Below, piece by piece: positions 1 to 7,977 of a DNA stretch of 17,259 nt. Source of the stretch: Candidatus Aminicenantes bacterium UBA4085. GTDB lineage: Bacteria > Acidobacteriota > Aminicenantia > Aminicenantales > UBA4085. The translations under genes and the position numbers were made by a program. The notes under the pieces are model-generated. The model was not told the DNA's origin. It saw only the letters and a program-made list of their open reading frames with translations, and did not search any database. The DNA is taken from positions 5,975 through 23,233 of the forward strand of contig DFYJ01000106.1 of the NCBI GenBank assembly GCA_002383325.1. Direction: 5' to 3'. How positions within the stretch are numbered: position 1 is the first letter of the stretch; every line of letters starts with the position of its first letter.

Positions 1-22
1 GGGGGGGGGGGGGGTGGGGTGG
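1..22. repeat. Poly-G tract at the window edge
   Basis: Fourteen G in a row are followed by two further G runs broken by single T. The run sits exactly at the window start, so a contig-end or sequencing artefact is the simplest reading. A genuine G-rich tract upstream of the first gene cannot be excluded. Confidence 0.6.
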
Positions 23-23
23 T

Positions 24-54
24 TTGACCCCTCCCGGCCCCTGTGATACATAAT
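24..54 (+). promoter_or_regulatory. Possible sigma70-type promoter of the peptidase gene
   Basis: TTGACC at 24-29 is followed, 17 bases later, by TACATA at 47-52. An overlapping CATAAT at 49-54 gives a 19-base spacer. The -35 is good and the -10 is weak. It lies about 30 bases before the start codon, and a strong AGGAGG ribosome site sits at 72-77. Confidence 0.4.
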
Positions 55-83
55 TCTTTTCCACTCTCCGCAGGAGGAACCGC

Positions 84-2204
<2,121 letters not shown>

Positions 2205-2263
2205 GCATCGGGAAGCAACTCCAGCTTTCTCCGGATCCGATCTCCGCGCCGCAGGGTGCGTAA

Positions 2264-2279
2264 GCGACATTTATGTCGC
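2264..2279. promoter_or_regulatory. Perfect 7-bp palindrome, GCGACAT-TT-ATGTCGC
   Basis: The inverted repeat lies in the 157-base gap between the two converging genes. It is not followed by a T run on the plus strand, so it is not a classic terminator there; on the minus strand it is followed only by TTACG. Its core, CGAC then AAATGTCG on the minus strand, resembles the two dyads at 5838-5874 at the other end of the ferredoxin operon. It may be a regulator site or a weak terminator. Confidence 0.4.
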
Positions 2280-2361
2280 GGGGCCGTCAGTCTCGTCGGG
2301 GACTTGGATGCGGCCTCCGGCTCCGGACGGGGGTGAGGCGGGTCATTCAGGCTCTAGGGCT

Positions 2362-3339
2362 TCAACCAGAAGAGCCTCGCCGCGGCCGGAAGGCGGGTGA
2401 TCGCATCCCGCTGGCTCTGGAGCTCCGTCGGTTCGGCGCGGGCGGGGCGCAATCCGGGGCGTCGCCGGGGAGTCCGGAACAGGTCTCGACGGCCCCCCGG
2501 GGGCAAGCCTTGCGGCATTCCATGCAAGCCAGGCAGAGCTCGGGCCTGTGGACGGCTTCCACTCCCTCGCCGTTCTTGCGGATCGCCAGCGCTCCCGCGG
2601 GGCAGGCTTTGGCGCACAGCCGGCATGCCGTGCAACCCGCGCCGGCTTTGAGGCGGAACAGCCCCAGGGAGGCGACAGCACCCGCCAAAGCCCCAAACGG
2701 ACAGAAGTAACGACAGAACGGACGGTAGAGGAAGATCGACGCGAAGAGGGTGAGGCCCAGGAAAACCAACAGGAGCGGTCCGCCGCGGAGGTTGAAGAGG
2801 GCCTTGAACGGATCCACTTTGTTGAAGAGCTTCTCATGGGCGATCAGGGGATAGATGAGGATGAGGGCCAGGAGGACCCAACGCGTCTGCCTCAGGATGG
2901 AATCCAGGCGTGCGGGCACCCGTACGGCCCAGCGCGGCCGGAAAAGGAACTCCTGGACGCCTCCCTTGTGGCAAACCCATCCGCAGTACAGGTTCCCGAA
3001 GACGAAGATCACCGCCAGGAGAACGGCGACCTCCAGGAGATAGATGCCGATCGCCCCCGCCTTCGATTGCGAAAGGAAAAGCGGGATGTTTTGCAGCGAG
3101 CCATTCGGGCAGAGGCAGCTCCCCTCGTAGAATCCGAGGTAGGCGATGGAGGCGATCAGCAGGGGGTAGCGGAGCCAGAACAGGCCCAGCCGCGAGGCCG
3201 CCGCCGCGATGAAGAGCAAGCCGAAGAGAACGACCAGCTTGGGCGGGAGGCTCCAGCCCGATTCGGCGGCGCTGAGGCTGATTCCGGCCAGGATGGCCAG
3301 GACGGCCAGCGCGGCGGCGGTGAAGACGCGGCGGATCAT
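2362..3339 (-). CDS. NapH-type membrane 4Fe-4S ferredoxin (quinol-dehydrogenase-like)
   Basis: Predicted 325-residue inner-membrane iron-sulfur protein of the NapH/NosR/CcoG type; in NapGH such a protein passes electrons from quinol to a periplasmic ferredoxin. Several membrane segments are visible at about residues 5-24, 34-50, 56-71, 98-116, 153-168 and 186-204. Family cysteine pairs are CGWVCHKGG at 119-127 and CRYFCPFGAL at 209-218. Two ferredoxin motifs (CTACRLCAKAC at 236-246, CLACMECRKAC at 269-279) form a soluble domain. A further CLC is at 75-77 in a loop. The tail after residue 285 is basic and of low complexity. I chose the ATG at 3339 because it overlaps the previous stop as ATGA and begins directly at the first membrane segment; an upstream in-frame start at 3387 would add 16 polar residues. 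It is the last gene of the operon. No terminal reductase is present in the window. Confidence 0.85.
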   Translation of the reverse strand: MIRRVFTAAALAVLAILAGISLSAAESGWSLPPKLVVLFGLLFIAAAASRLGLFWLRYPLLIASIAYLGFYEGSCLCPNGSLQNIPLFLSQSKAGAIGIYLLEVAVLLAVIFVFGNLYCGWVCHKGGVQEFLFRPRWAVRVPARLDSILRQTRWVLLALILIYPLIAHEKLFNKVDPFKALFNLRGGPLLLVFLGLTLFASIFLYRPFCRYFCPFGALAGAVASLGLFRLKAGAGCTACRLCAKACPAGALAIRKNGEGVEAVHRPELCLACMECRKACPRGAVETCSGLPGDAPDCAPPAPNRRSSRASGMRSPAFRPRRGSSG

Positions 3340-3695
3340 TGCGCGGATACTTTCAAGACGCCTTCGGAAACGCCCTTCTTGTCGCACTCCCGGGATACCC
3401 GGAGCTCGCCCTTGGGCCCGTTGAGGATGAAGGTGATTTCCAGGCTGTAGGTATCGGCTTTGACCCGCTGCCAGGAGCTCTGCTTGACCACGGTCAGGCC
3501 TTTGCCTTCGATCATCGTCTGCTCCATGGGCACGCGGCAGTTACGGTGCTCCAGAACGACCGTCACCACGGCCTGGATCTCGCGGCCGACGGCGGCCGTC
3601 GTCTTGGCCTGGGCGAAGTGGATCTCGCAGGGAAAAGCGGGCACGGCGGAGACCAAGAGGACGGCGGTCAAAACGAAGGGGGACATTCTTTTCAT
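3336..3695 (-). CDS. Small exported cysteine-containing protein of unknown function
   Basis: This encodes 119 residues. The start at 3695 is set by an AGGAGT ribosome site 5 bases upstream and by a typical Sec signal peptide (residues 1-22). The mature part would begin near Cys23 (CEIHF) and contains three cysteines, 23, 55 and 103. The alternating hydrophobic pattern suggests a small beta-sandwich. I do not recognise the family. It lies between the outer-membrane barrel gene (20-base gap) and the NapH-type gene (4-base ATGA overlap), so it is co-translated with an electron-transfer set and probably works in the periplasm. It could be a periplasmic partner or assembly factor; that is inference from position only. 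Confidence 0.75.
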   Translation of the reverse strand: MKRMSPFVLTAVLLVSAVPAFPCEIHFAQAKTTAAVGREIQAVVTVVLEHRNCRVPMEQTMIEGKGLTVVKQSSWQRVKADTYSLEITFILNGPKGELRVSRECDKKGVSEGVLKVSAQ

Positions 3696-3715
3696 GACAG
3701 ACTCCTTGAGTGAAA

Positions 3716-4906
3716 TCAGAATGAGATTCGGGTCTCGAGGGCAAACTGATGGACGAGGCCGGTGCGGGTGACGGCCCGGGAATAGCCCAGATAAAGCCGG
3801 GCCCATTCGGCGCGAAAGGGGCTCCATTCCACCCCGGCGTCGAGCTCGTCGGTCGTCCAGTCGGTCCAGCCGGTGCCCGAGTTGACCCAATAGCTTCCGG
3901 CCAAAGTCAGCTGCTTGGTGAAATCGGGGGTCAGCTTGATCCCGAGCCCGAGCGTCCGGCCTTGGCGGACTGAATAGTGCTGTCGCTCGCCCAAGTGGAT
4001 GTTGCCGAAGACGGGGGCGAAGACGAGGCTCCCGTCGGCGGACCCATAGAGGGCTTGAAAGCGGGCTTGCAGCGTGGCCAGGCCGCTGATCCGCCAAGTG
4101 CGGGCCAGGGCGGCGTGCCAGCCGAAAGCGGCGGCCTCATGAAGAGCTTGTTTCTGGATGGCCGCCTCGAAGCTGAGCCGCCAGCGCAGGGGCAGATTGA
4201 GGCTGGCGAAGAGGCCGGCCAGATCGGAGTCATAGGACGTCTCCGCGGCGGCGACCTTCTGGTAGAGAAGGCCGGCCGAGCCCGCCTTGCCGAGCGAGAC
4301 GGACGCCTGAATGAATCCGGTCTTGAAGTCCCCATAGGCGGATTCCCCGAAGCCCTTCCAGCAGGAGCGGTATTCGAAGAACAGGCACTTAGCGCAGTAG
4401 AGGGCTTCCTTGGCGGCCGAAAGGGCCAGCCAGCCCGCTCCGGCCCGGATCTCGAAGGCGCCGAACCGGCCGCTGATCTGGGCCGCATCCAGGAACTCGT
4501 CCATGATCAGGCCGTCGGCGAGCTGAACTTCCTGGCGGCCCAAGCTGATGTCGAAGCGGCCGTCCGGGTCGCGGTAGCGGACCAGGGCCGTCTTCAGCTG
4601 GATCGGGCTCAGCTCGGGCCTCTCGTAGTCGAGATAGGCTTTCTCCTTGATCGAAGCTTCCAGATCGAAAGTCCACCTCTCCGAGGGTTCGTAGCGCAGC
4701 CAGGCGCCGAGGCCCGGGAAGACATAGGGAGTCCCGTCGACGCCGTAGTAGAAGCCGCGAAGCTCCAGGTTCCAAGACAGCCCCGTCGAGCCGAGGGCAT
4801 TGAGGCCTGACGACAGCCGGGAGCGGCAGTCCTTGACCGCCCAGGCCGGTCCGGAAGCCAGAGCCAGGGCGATGAGAGCGGCGGCCGAGAGACGGAGCCG
4901 CATCAT
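3716..4906 (-). CDS. Putative outer-membrane beta-barrel protein with a cysteine cluster
   Basis: The protein is 396 residues with a Sec signal ending near ALASGPAWA (residues 15-23). From about residue 45 onward it shows repeated short amphipathic strands rich in aromatic and Gly residues separated by charged turns. It ends in Phe (LETRISF), the usual insertion signal of outer-membrane barrels. An unusual stretch holds Cys171, Cys174 and Cys182 (CxxC then seven residues then C), with a fourth Cys at 27. Barrels seldom carry such a group, so a metal or cluster site is possible. The start overlaps the ferredoxin stop as ATGATG with AAGGG upstream, so the two are translationally coupled. I cannot assign it to a named porin family; the barrel call rests on the strand pattern and the C-terminus. 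Confidence 0.75.
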   Translation of the reverse strand: MMRLRLSAAALIALALASGPAWAVKDCRSRLSSGLNALGSTGLSWNLELRGFYYGVDGTPYVFPGLGAWLRYEPSERWTFDLEASIKEKAYLDYERPELSPIQLKTALVRYRDPDGRFDISLGRQEVQLADGLIMDEFLDAAQISGRFGAFEIRAGAGWLALSAAKEALYCAKCLFFEYRSCWKGFGESAYGDFKTGFIQASVSLGKAGSAGLLYQKVAAAETSYDSDLAGLFASLNLPLRWRLSFEAAIQKQALHEAAAFGWHAALARTWRISGLATLQARFQALYGSADGSLVFAPVFGNIHLGERQHYSVRQGRTLGLGIKLTPDFTKQLTLAGSYWVNSGTGWTDWTTDELDAGVEWSPFRAEWARLYLGYSRAVTRTGLVHQFALETRISF

Positions 4907-5697
4907 CGCCCTTCTATCCTGATGGCATCGTTAGGGCAAAGCGACAGACAGGCCGTGCACAGCCGGCAGCGGCTGTTGTCGACCTCGGGGACATGGATCT
5001 GTCCCAAGACGGCACCCGTCGGGCAGACCTGGCGGCACTTGCCGCAGGCCGTGCAGGCGGCCGGATCGATGCGGGCGGGAGAACCGCCGACGATGGCGTT
5101 GTAGCGGCATGCGGATTTGCACTCGCCGCAGGCCGTGCACTTGGCCGAGTCCAATATAGCTACGGGCTTGCGGATGGCCCCCTGGCGGCAAGCGGGGGGG
5201 CAGAGTCCGCAGCGGGTGCACTTGACGGTGTCGATAACGGCCTTGCCGCTCTGGATCGTGATGGCGCCGGCCGGGCAGACCCGAACGCAGTCGCCGCAGC
5301 CGTTGCAGCGGTTCCTCTGGACGCTGTAGGAGGGGGGATCGAGAGTCAAGGCCCCGGCCGGGCAGCGGGCGATGCAGTCCCCGCAGCCGACGCAGGCGCT
5401 TTCGATGATATCGTACCCCTTCTGTTCGATCAGGATGGCGCCGGATTCGCAGACATCGGCGCAGCGGCCGCAGCCCGTACAGAGGAGGGCATCGATCCGG
5501 AACTCCGTGCGCTCCTCCTGCAGGAGGGCTCCATAATGGCAAGCCTCTACGCACAACCCGCAGCCCGAGCACTTGGCGGCGTCGATGGCCACGCCCGTGC
5601 CGGGCCCCAAGGGGCTGGATTCCCGGAGGCAGGCAGGGATTGCGGCCAGGGTCAGGGGAACGGCTTTGAGAAAGTCCCTACGGCATATCGATGGCAT
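4903..5697 (-). CDS. Tat-exported polyferredoxin with eight 4Fe-4S motifs
   Basis: This 264-residue protein begins with a twin-arginine signal, CRRDFLK at residues 5-11, followed by a hydrophobic stretch and IPAC at 20-23. It would therefore be folded with its clusters in the cytoplasm and then exported. Eight complete CxxCxxCxxxC motifs start at residues 43, 73, 102, 131, 160, 187, 215 and 244, a spacing of 27-30 residues, enough for up to eight clusters. NapG, the Tat-exported partner of NapH, has about half as many, so this looks like an enlarged NapG-like electron wire. It is the first gene of the operon. A GAGGT ribosome site lies 9 bases before the ATG. The even spacing suggests growth by tandem duplication of one motif unit. 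Confidence 0.9.
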   Translation of the reverse strand: MPSICRRDFLKAVPLTLAAIPACLRESSPLGPGTGVAIDAAKCSGCGLCVEACHYGALLQEERTEFRIDALLCTGCGRCADVCESGAILIEQKGYDIIESACVGCGDCIARCPAGALTLDPPSYSVQRNRCNGCGDCVRVCPAGAITIQSGKAVIDTVKCTRCGLCPPACRQGAIRKPVAILDSAKCTACGECKSACRYNAIVGGSPARIDPAACTACGKCRQVCPTGAVLGQIHVPEVDNSRCRLCTACLSLCPNDAIRIEGR

Positions 5698-5752
5698 CTA
5701 TCTATAACCTCAGGCGCCCTTCTAAGCAAGTCCCGGGCCATAGAGATCCACA

Positions 5753-5768
5753 GCTGCTATGTTGCAGC
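5753..5768. repeat. Small inverted repeat in the leader of the ferredoxin operon
   Basis: GCTGC at 5753-5757 pairs with GCAGC at 5764-5768 around a 6-base loop. It lies about 55 bases upstream of the polyferredoxin start. I see no clear -35/-10 pair for this operon on the minus strand, so its role is open. Confidence 0.3.
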
Positions 5769-5837
5769 AGACAAGAGAGATACATTGACATCTGGCCTGG
5801 AGATTCCGTGTCCCGGGTGAGGTGCTCGCCAAGCTTC

Positions 5838-5874
5838 TCGACGCAAATGTCGATATGACCGACGAAAATGTCGG
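5838..5874. promoter_or_regulatory. Two dyad sites 21 bp apart, candidate operators
   Basis: TCGACGCAAATGTCGA (5838-5853) and CCGACGAAAATGTCGG (5859-5874) are each inverted repeats (CGAC/GTCG). They are direct repeats of each other with exactly 21 bases between starts, two helical turns. They lie in the 260-base divergent region between the ferredoxin operon and the 5958 gene, so one factor could control both. A related palindrome lies at 2264-2279. I cannot name the regulator. An alternative is a decayed coding stretch on the minus strand, in which 21 bases is seven codons. Confidence 0.45.
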
Positions 5875-5883
5875 AGCTGATTC

Positions 5884-5907
5884 GGTAAAGCATGGTCCTG
5901 CTTTACC
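5884..5907. promoter_or_regulatory. Perfect 9-bp inverted repeat overlapping a -35 element
   Basis: GGTAAAGCA (5884-5892) and TGCTTTACC (5899-5907) flank a 6-base spacer. The right arm contains TTTACC, the predicted -35 of the next promoter. A protein bound here would block polymerase, so it looks like an operator for the 5958 gene. Confidence 0.5.
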
Positions 5908-5930
5908 CGGAGCACCGAATGCACTAGAAT
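5902..5930 (+). promoter_or_regulatory. Sigma70-type promoter of the BsuPI-like protein gene
   Basis: TTTACC at 5902-5907, a 17-base spacer, then TAGAAT at 5925-5930. The start codon is 27 bases further on, preceded by GGAAGGAGGG at 5942-5951. The -10 sequence TAGAAT also appears in the promoters at 13541 and 17202. Confidence 0.6.
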
Positions 5931-5957
5931 TCTTCCATCATCGGAAGGAGGGATCTC

Positions 5958-6680
5958 ATGAGATCTGTGCGTCGCGGATTTATGATTTTCATGGCGGCCG
6001 GCTGCCTGGCTCTTATCGTCTCGGCGGCCTTGGCCCAGGCTCCGGCCGACCTACCCAAGCAGGATTACTATGGGACATGGAAGATGTCCCATGACGGCTG
6101 GGCGGGCACGCTGATCCTCAAGGCCAGCGGCCAGGCCAAGGTCCTGGAGGGCCAGTACAAGGGCCTGGACGGCCGCATCCACGCTGTCCTAGGCTCGGCC
6201 GAGGGCTACAAGATTACCTTCCAGATCGATCTCGACGACTCTAAGCGGATCAACGCCGAGGACCAGAGCTTCACCGGCTATCTCTTCACCCAGAGCCGAG
6301 CCGGCATGGCCGGGACGACCACCTGGCAGGGCGTGCCTTACGGATGGTACGCCGTCAAGGAGTCGACGTTTACCGCGTTTCCCACCGTGTCCGAAGATTT
6401 TCCCGATCCCTCGGGGCCGGTGAGCCAGACGGCCACGATCACCAGCTCCAGCGGGTCCTTTTCGGTCAAGTCCGGCAAGACCGAGTATGCCCGGGGCGAG
6501 ACGGTAGACTTTCACATGGCCAACGAGCTCAACCGTGACGTCAACCTGGCCGGCATCGTCTATGTCATCAAGCGCAAGGACGGGGACGCCTGGAAAGAGT
6601 TCTTCACCAGCGCCCGGGACTTCCTGCCGGACCTGACCATGAACGACGGCAAGAAGAGGGACTGGACCTGGAACCAGTAG
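5958..6680 (+). CDS. Secreted protein with a BsuPI-like C-terminal domain, stopped early by TAG
   Basis: As read, this is 240 residues with a Sec signal (about residues 1-26, cleavage after ALA). The first half (from about residue 38, YYGTWKMS) is a small beta-rich domain of a type I cannot name. From about residue 165 the sequence follows the intracellular proteinase inhibitor (BsuPI-like) fold: FSVKSGKTEYARGE, then a strand with YVIKR, then DWTWNQ. The family normally continues with a D-N-x-G turn, a VPxG motif and a last strand; here TAG at 6678-6680 interrupts just after WNQ, yet the missing part is present in the same frame downstream (6681-6788). The truncated form would lack the last strands and may not fold. 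GGAGG is well placed before the ATG. No partner gene follows on the strand. The function is unknown; protein binding or inhibition is only a suggestion from the fold. Confidence 0.75.
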   Translation: MRSVRRGFMIFMAAGCLALIVSAALAQAPADLPKQDYYGTWKMSHDGWAGTLILKASGQAKVLEGQYKGLDGRIHAVLGSAEGYKITFQIDLDDSKRINAEDQSFTGYLFTQSRAGMAGTTTWQGVPYGWYAVKESTFTAFPTVSEDFPDPSGPVSQTATITSSSGSFSVKSGKTEYARGETVDFHMANELNRDVNLAGIVYVIKRKDGDAWKEFFTSARDFLPDLTMNDGKKRDWTWNQ

Positions 6681-6788
6681 GACAACGAGCACCAGAACAA
6701 GGCTGTGCCCGGCAAATGGCGGATGCGGCTGCTTGTCCCGGGCGTCCGGACCGAGCCGTTCTTCGTCGAGTTCACCATCAAGAATTGA
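6678..6788 (+). pseudogene. In-frame amber codon and the 35-codon remainder of the BsuPI-like domain
   Basis: After the TAG the frame stays open for 35 codons (DNEHQNKAVPGKW..., ending FTIKN) to a TGA at 6786-6788. These residues supply the expected end of the domain: DN turn, VPGKWRM and a final strand. The full frame would be 276 residues and would end exactly one base before the converging esterase gene, so the present 108-base gap is really coding sequence. A single substitution (for example CAG, AAG or GAG to TAG) explains it. A base-call error, readthrough or suppression are the alternatives. Confidence 0.8.
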
Positions 6789-7688
6789 TCATTGGGTGAA
6801 GGAGCGGCCGAGGAAAGCCAAGCCGGCCACAATGCCGGTCCGCCAATAAACCCAGGAGTGAGATCCGTCGCGGACCCGAAACTCGTGCGGGATTTTGCGC
6901 TCGGTCAGGGCGATATGCAGGGCGCAGTTGCCCTCGATGAGGAAGTCATCGTCCCCACAGTCGATGTAATAGCGGACTTTCTTCAGCTCGGCCTCGGGGA
7001 TGGAGCGGGCCAGGTTGACGGGGTTGAGCTTCTTAAAGTGCTCCGTGACCTGCCCCTTCGGGGCAGGCTTGGGGCCGAACAGCCCGGCGAACATCCGCTC
7101 GTACATCTTGTCTTCCATAGCCCCCGCGGTCTCTTCGGTCCAGACGGCGGCGCTGAAAGCGGCCACGCCGGAGAATAGCTCCGGATGGCGCATGCCGATG
7201 GTCAGCGAGCCCCAGCCGCCCATGGACAGGCCCGAGATGCCGCGGTACTGGCGGTCCGGGCGAGTGCGGTAGGCCTTGTCGATATGGGGGATAAGCTCCT
7301 GGGTCAGCATATCCTCGTAGCGGACCTTGTTCTGGTAATCGTTGATATACCAGGTGGCCTTGGCGTCGGGCATGACGATAATCATCGGCGGCATCTCCCT
7401 CTCGGCGATGGCTCTGTCGGCGGCCAAGTTGATCTCGCCGAACTGGATCCACCCCGCGGCGTCGTCCCCCAATCCGTGAAGGAGATAGACGACCGGGTAG
7501 CGGCGGGTCGACTGGGCATAATCCGGCGGCAGGTAGACGGCGAAGTCCACGGCACGGCCAAGGATGGAGCTGGGCAGCTTCAGGCCTTCCAGCGCCTGGC
7601 CTTGGGCGACGGCGTCCTGGGCCGGGGCCGAGACGGCGGCCCAAGCGGCCAAGGCCATCAGGGCGAGGGCGATTGCGGCTTTCTTCAT
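6789..7688 (-). CDS. Secreted esterase of the esterase-D / feruloyl-esterase type
   Basis: This is a 299-residue alpha/beta hydrolase with a Sec signal (about 1-24). LLHGLGDDAAGW at 69-80 forms the oxyanion region. The nucleophile is Ser155 in GLSMGG, the acid is probably Asp248 in CGDDDFL, and the base is His277 in DGSHSW. These are the marks of the putative esterase family that includes feruloyl esterases, acetyl-xylan esterases and S-formylglutathione hydrolase. Export favours a role in removing acyl groups from plant or cell-wall sugars rather than formaldehyde detoxification. A GGGAGGT ribosome site precedes the ATG. The gene ends one base from the open frame of the amber-interrupted gene. 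It is monocistronic, and its upstream region carries the inverted intergenic repeats. The exact substrate cannot be read from the sequence. Confidence 0.88.
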   Translation of the reverse strand: MKKAAIALALMALAAWAAVSAPAQDAVAQGQALEGLKLPSSILGRAVDFAVYLPPDYAQSTRRYPVVYLLHGLGDDAAGWIQFGEINLAADRAIAEREMPPMIIVMPDAKATWYINDYQNKVRYEDMLTQELIPHIDKAYRTRPDRQYRGISGLSMGGWGSLTIGMRHPELFSGVAAFSAAVWTEETAGAMEDKMYERMFAGLFGPKPAPKGQVTEHFKKLNPVNLARSIPEAELKKVRYYIDCGDDDFLIEGNCALHIALTERKIPHEFRVRDGSHSWVYWRTGIVAGLAFLGRSFTQ

Positions 7689-7722
7689 GGCTCGTACCTC
7701 CCGCGTTCAGAAATTGGGAATC

Positions 7723-7858
7723 GGAAAATAGGGGTACAGTATACGCAATCCCCCATTTTTCCGGAAAGCCCTTCCGGGGCCGGGCTGGATCACCAGCAGC
7801 GCATCAGATAGCTCTTCCTCCTGGAAATAGGGAATTACGTATACTGTCCCCCTATTTT
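7723..7858. repeat. Pair of inverted GTATAC-type intergenic repeats (REPIN-like)
   Basis: The left arm at about 7725-7760 (AAAATAGGGG, ACAGTATACG, AATCCCCC) and the right arm at 7823-7858 (GGGAATTACGTATACTGTCC, CCCTATTTT) are imperfect inverted copies. The intervening bases include a hairpin, CCGGAA/TTCCGG at 7761-7777. Two inverted short repeats in a non-coding gap resemble REP doublets mobilised by REP-associated tyrosine transposases. No such transposase is in the window, so that link is inference. Confidence 0.65.
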
Positions 7859-7897
7859 GAGGGCGACAGCTGGGATGATATTGGGGGGCGGGAATTC

Positions 7898-7927
7898 GGG
7901 AATTATGTATGGTGTCCCCCAATTATT
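7898..7927. repeat. Third, diverged copy of the intergenic repeat
   Basis: GGGAATTA, then GTAT, then TGTCCCCC repeats the right arm of the pair upstream in the same orientation with three differences over 23 bases. It ends where the promoter of the DUF5107 gene begins, and its last bases supply part of that -35. Confidence 0.6.
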
Positions 7928-7954
7928 GATTCACCCGGCAAGGTTGAATAAGAT
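7926..7954 (+). promoter_or_regulatory. Possible promoter of the DUF5107-symporter operon
   Basis: TTGATT at 7926-7931, a 17-base spacer and TAAGAT at 7949-7954. A 10-base direct repeat, GATGGTGCCC, follows at 7952-7961 and 7968-7977 just before the chosen start codon; its second copy holds part of the AAGGA ribosome site. Confidence 0.45.
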
Positions 7955-7977
7955 GGTGCCCGATAAGGATGGTGCCC

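Noticed and set aside
2205..2361. A rho-independent terminator between the converging peptidase and ferredoxin genes
   Set aside because: The only good stem (2264-2279) lacks a following T run on the plus strand and has only a short one on the minus strand.
5702..5893. A 63-codon minus-strand frame containing DIFVGHIDICVEKLGEHL, faintly like the end of a response-regulator DNA-binding domain
   Set aside because: Too short and without a proper start or family residues before or after; at most a decayed fragment, and the same bases form the twin dyads.
6678..6680. Pyrrolysine or genome-wide amber recoding
   Set aside because: TAG terminates the NIF3-like gene at 14518-14520 normally, and no pyl genes or suppressor tRNA are in the window. 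A point change is simpler.
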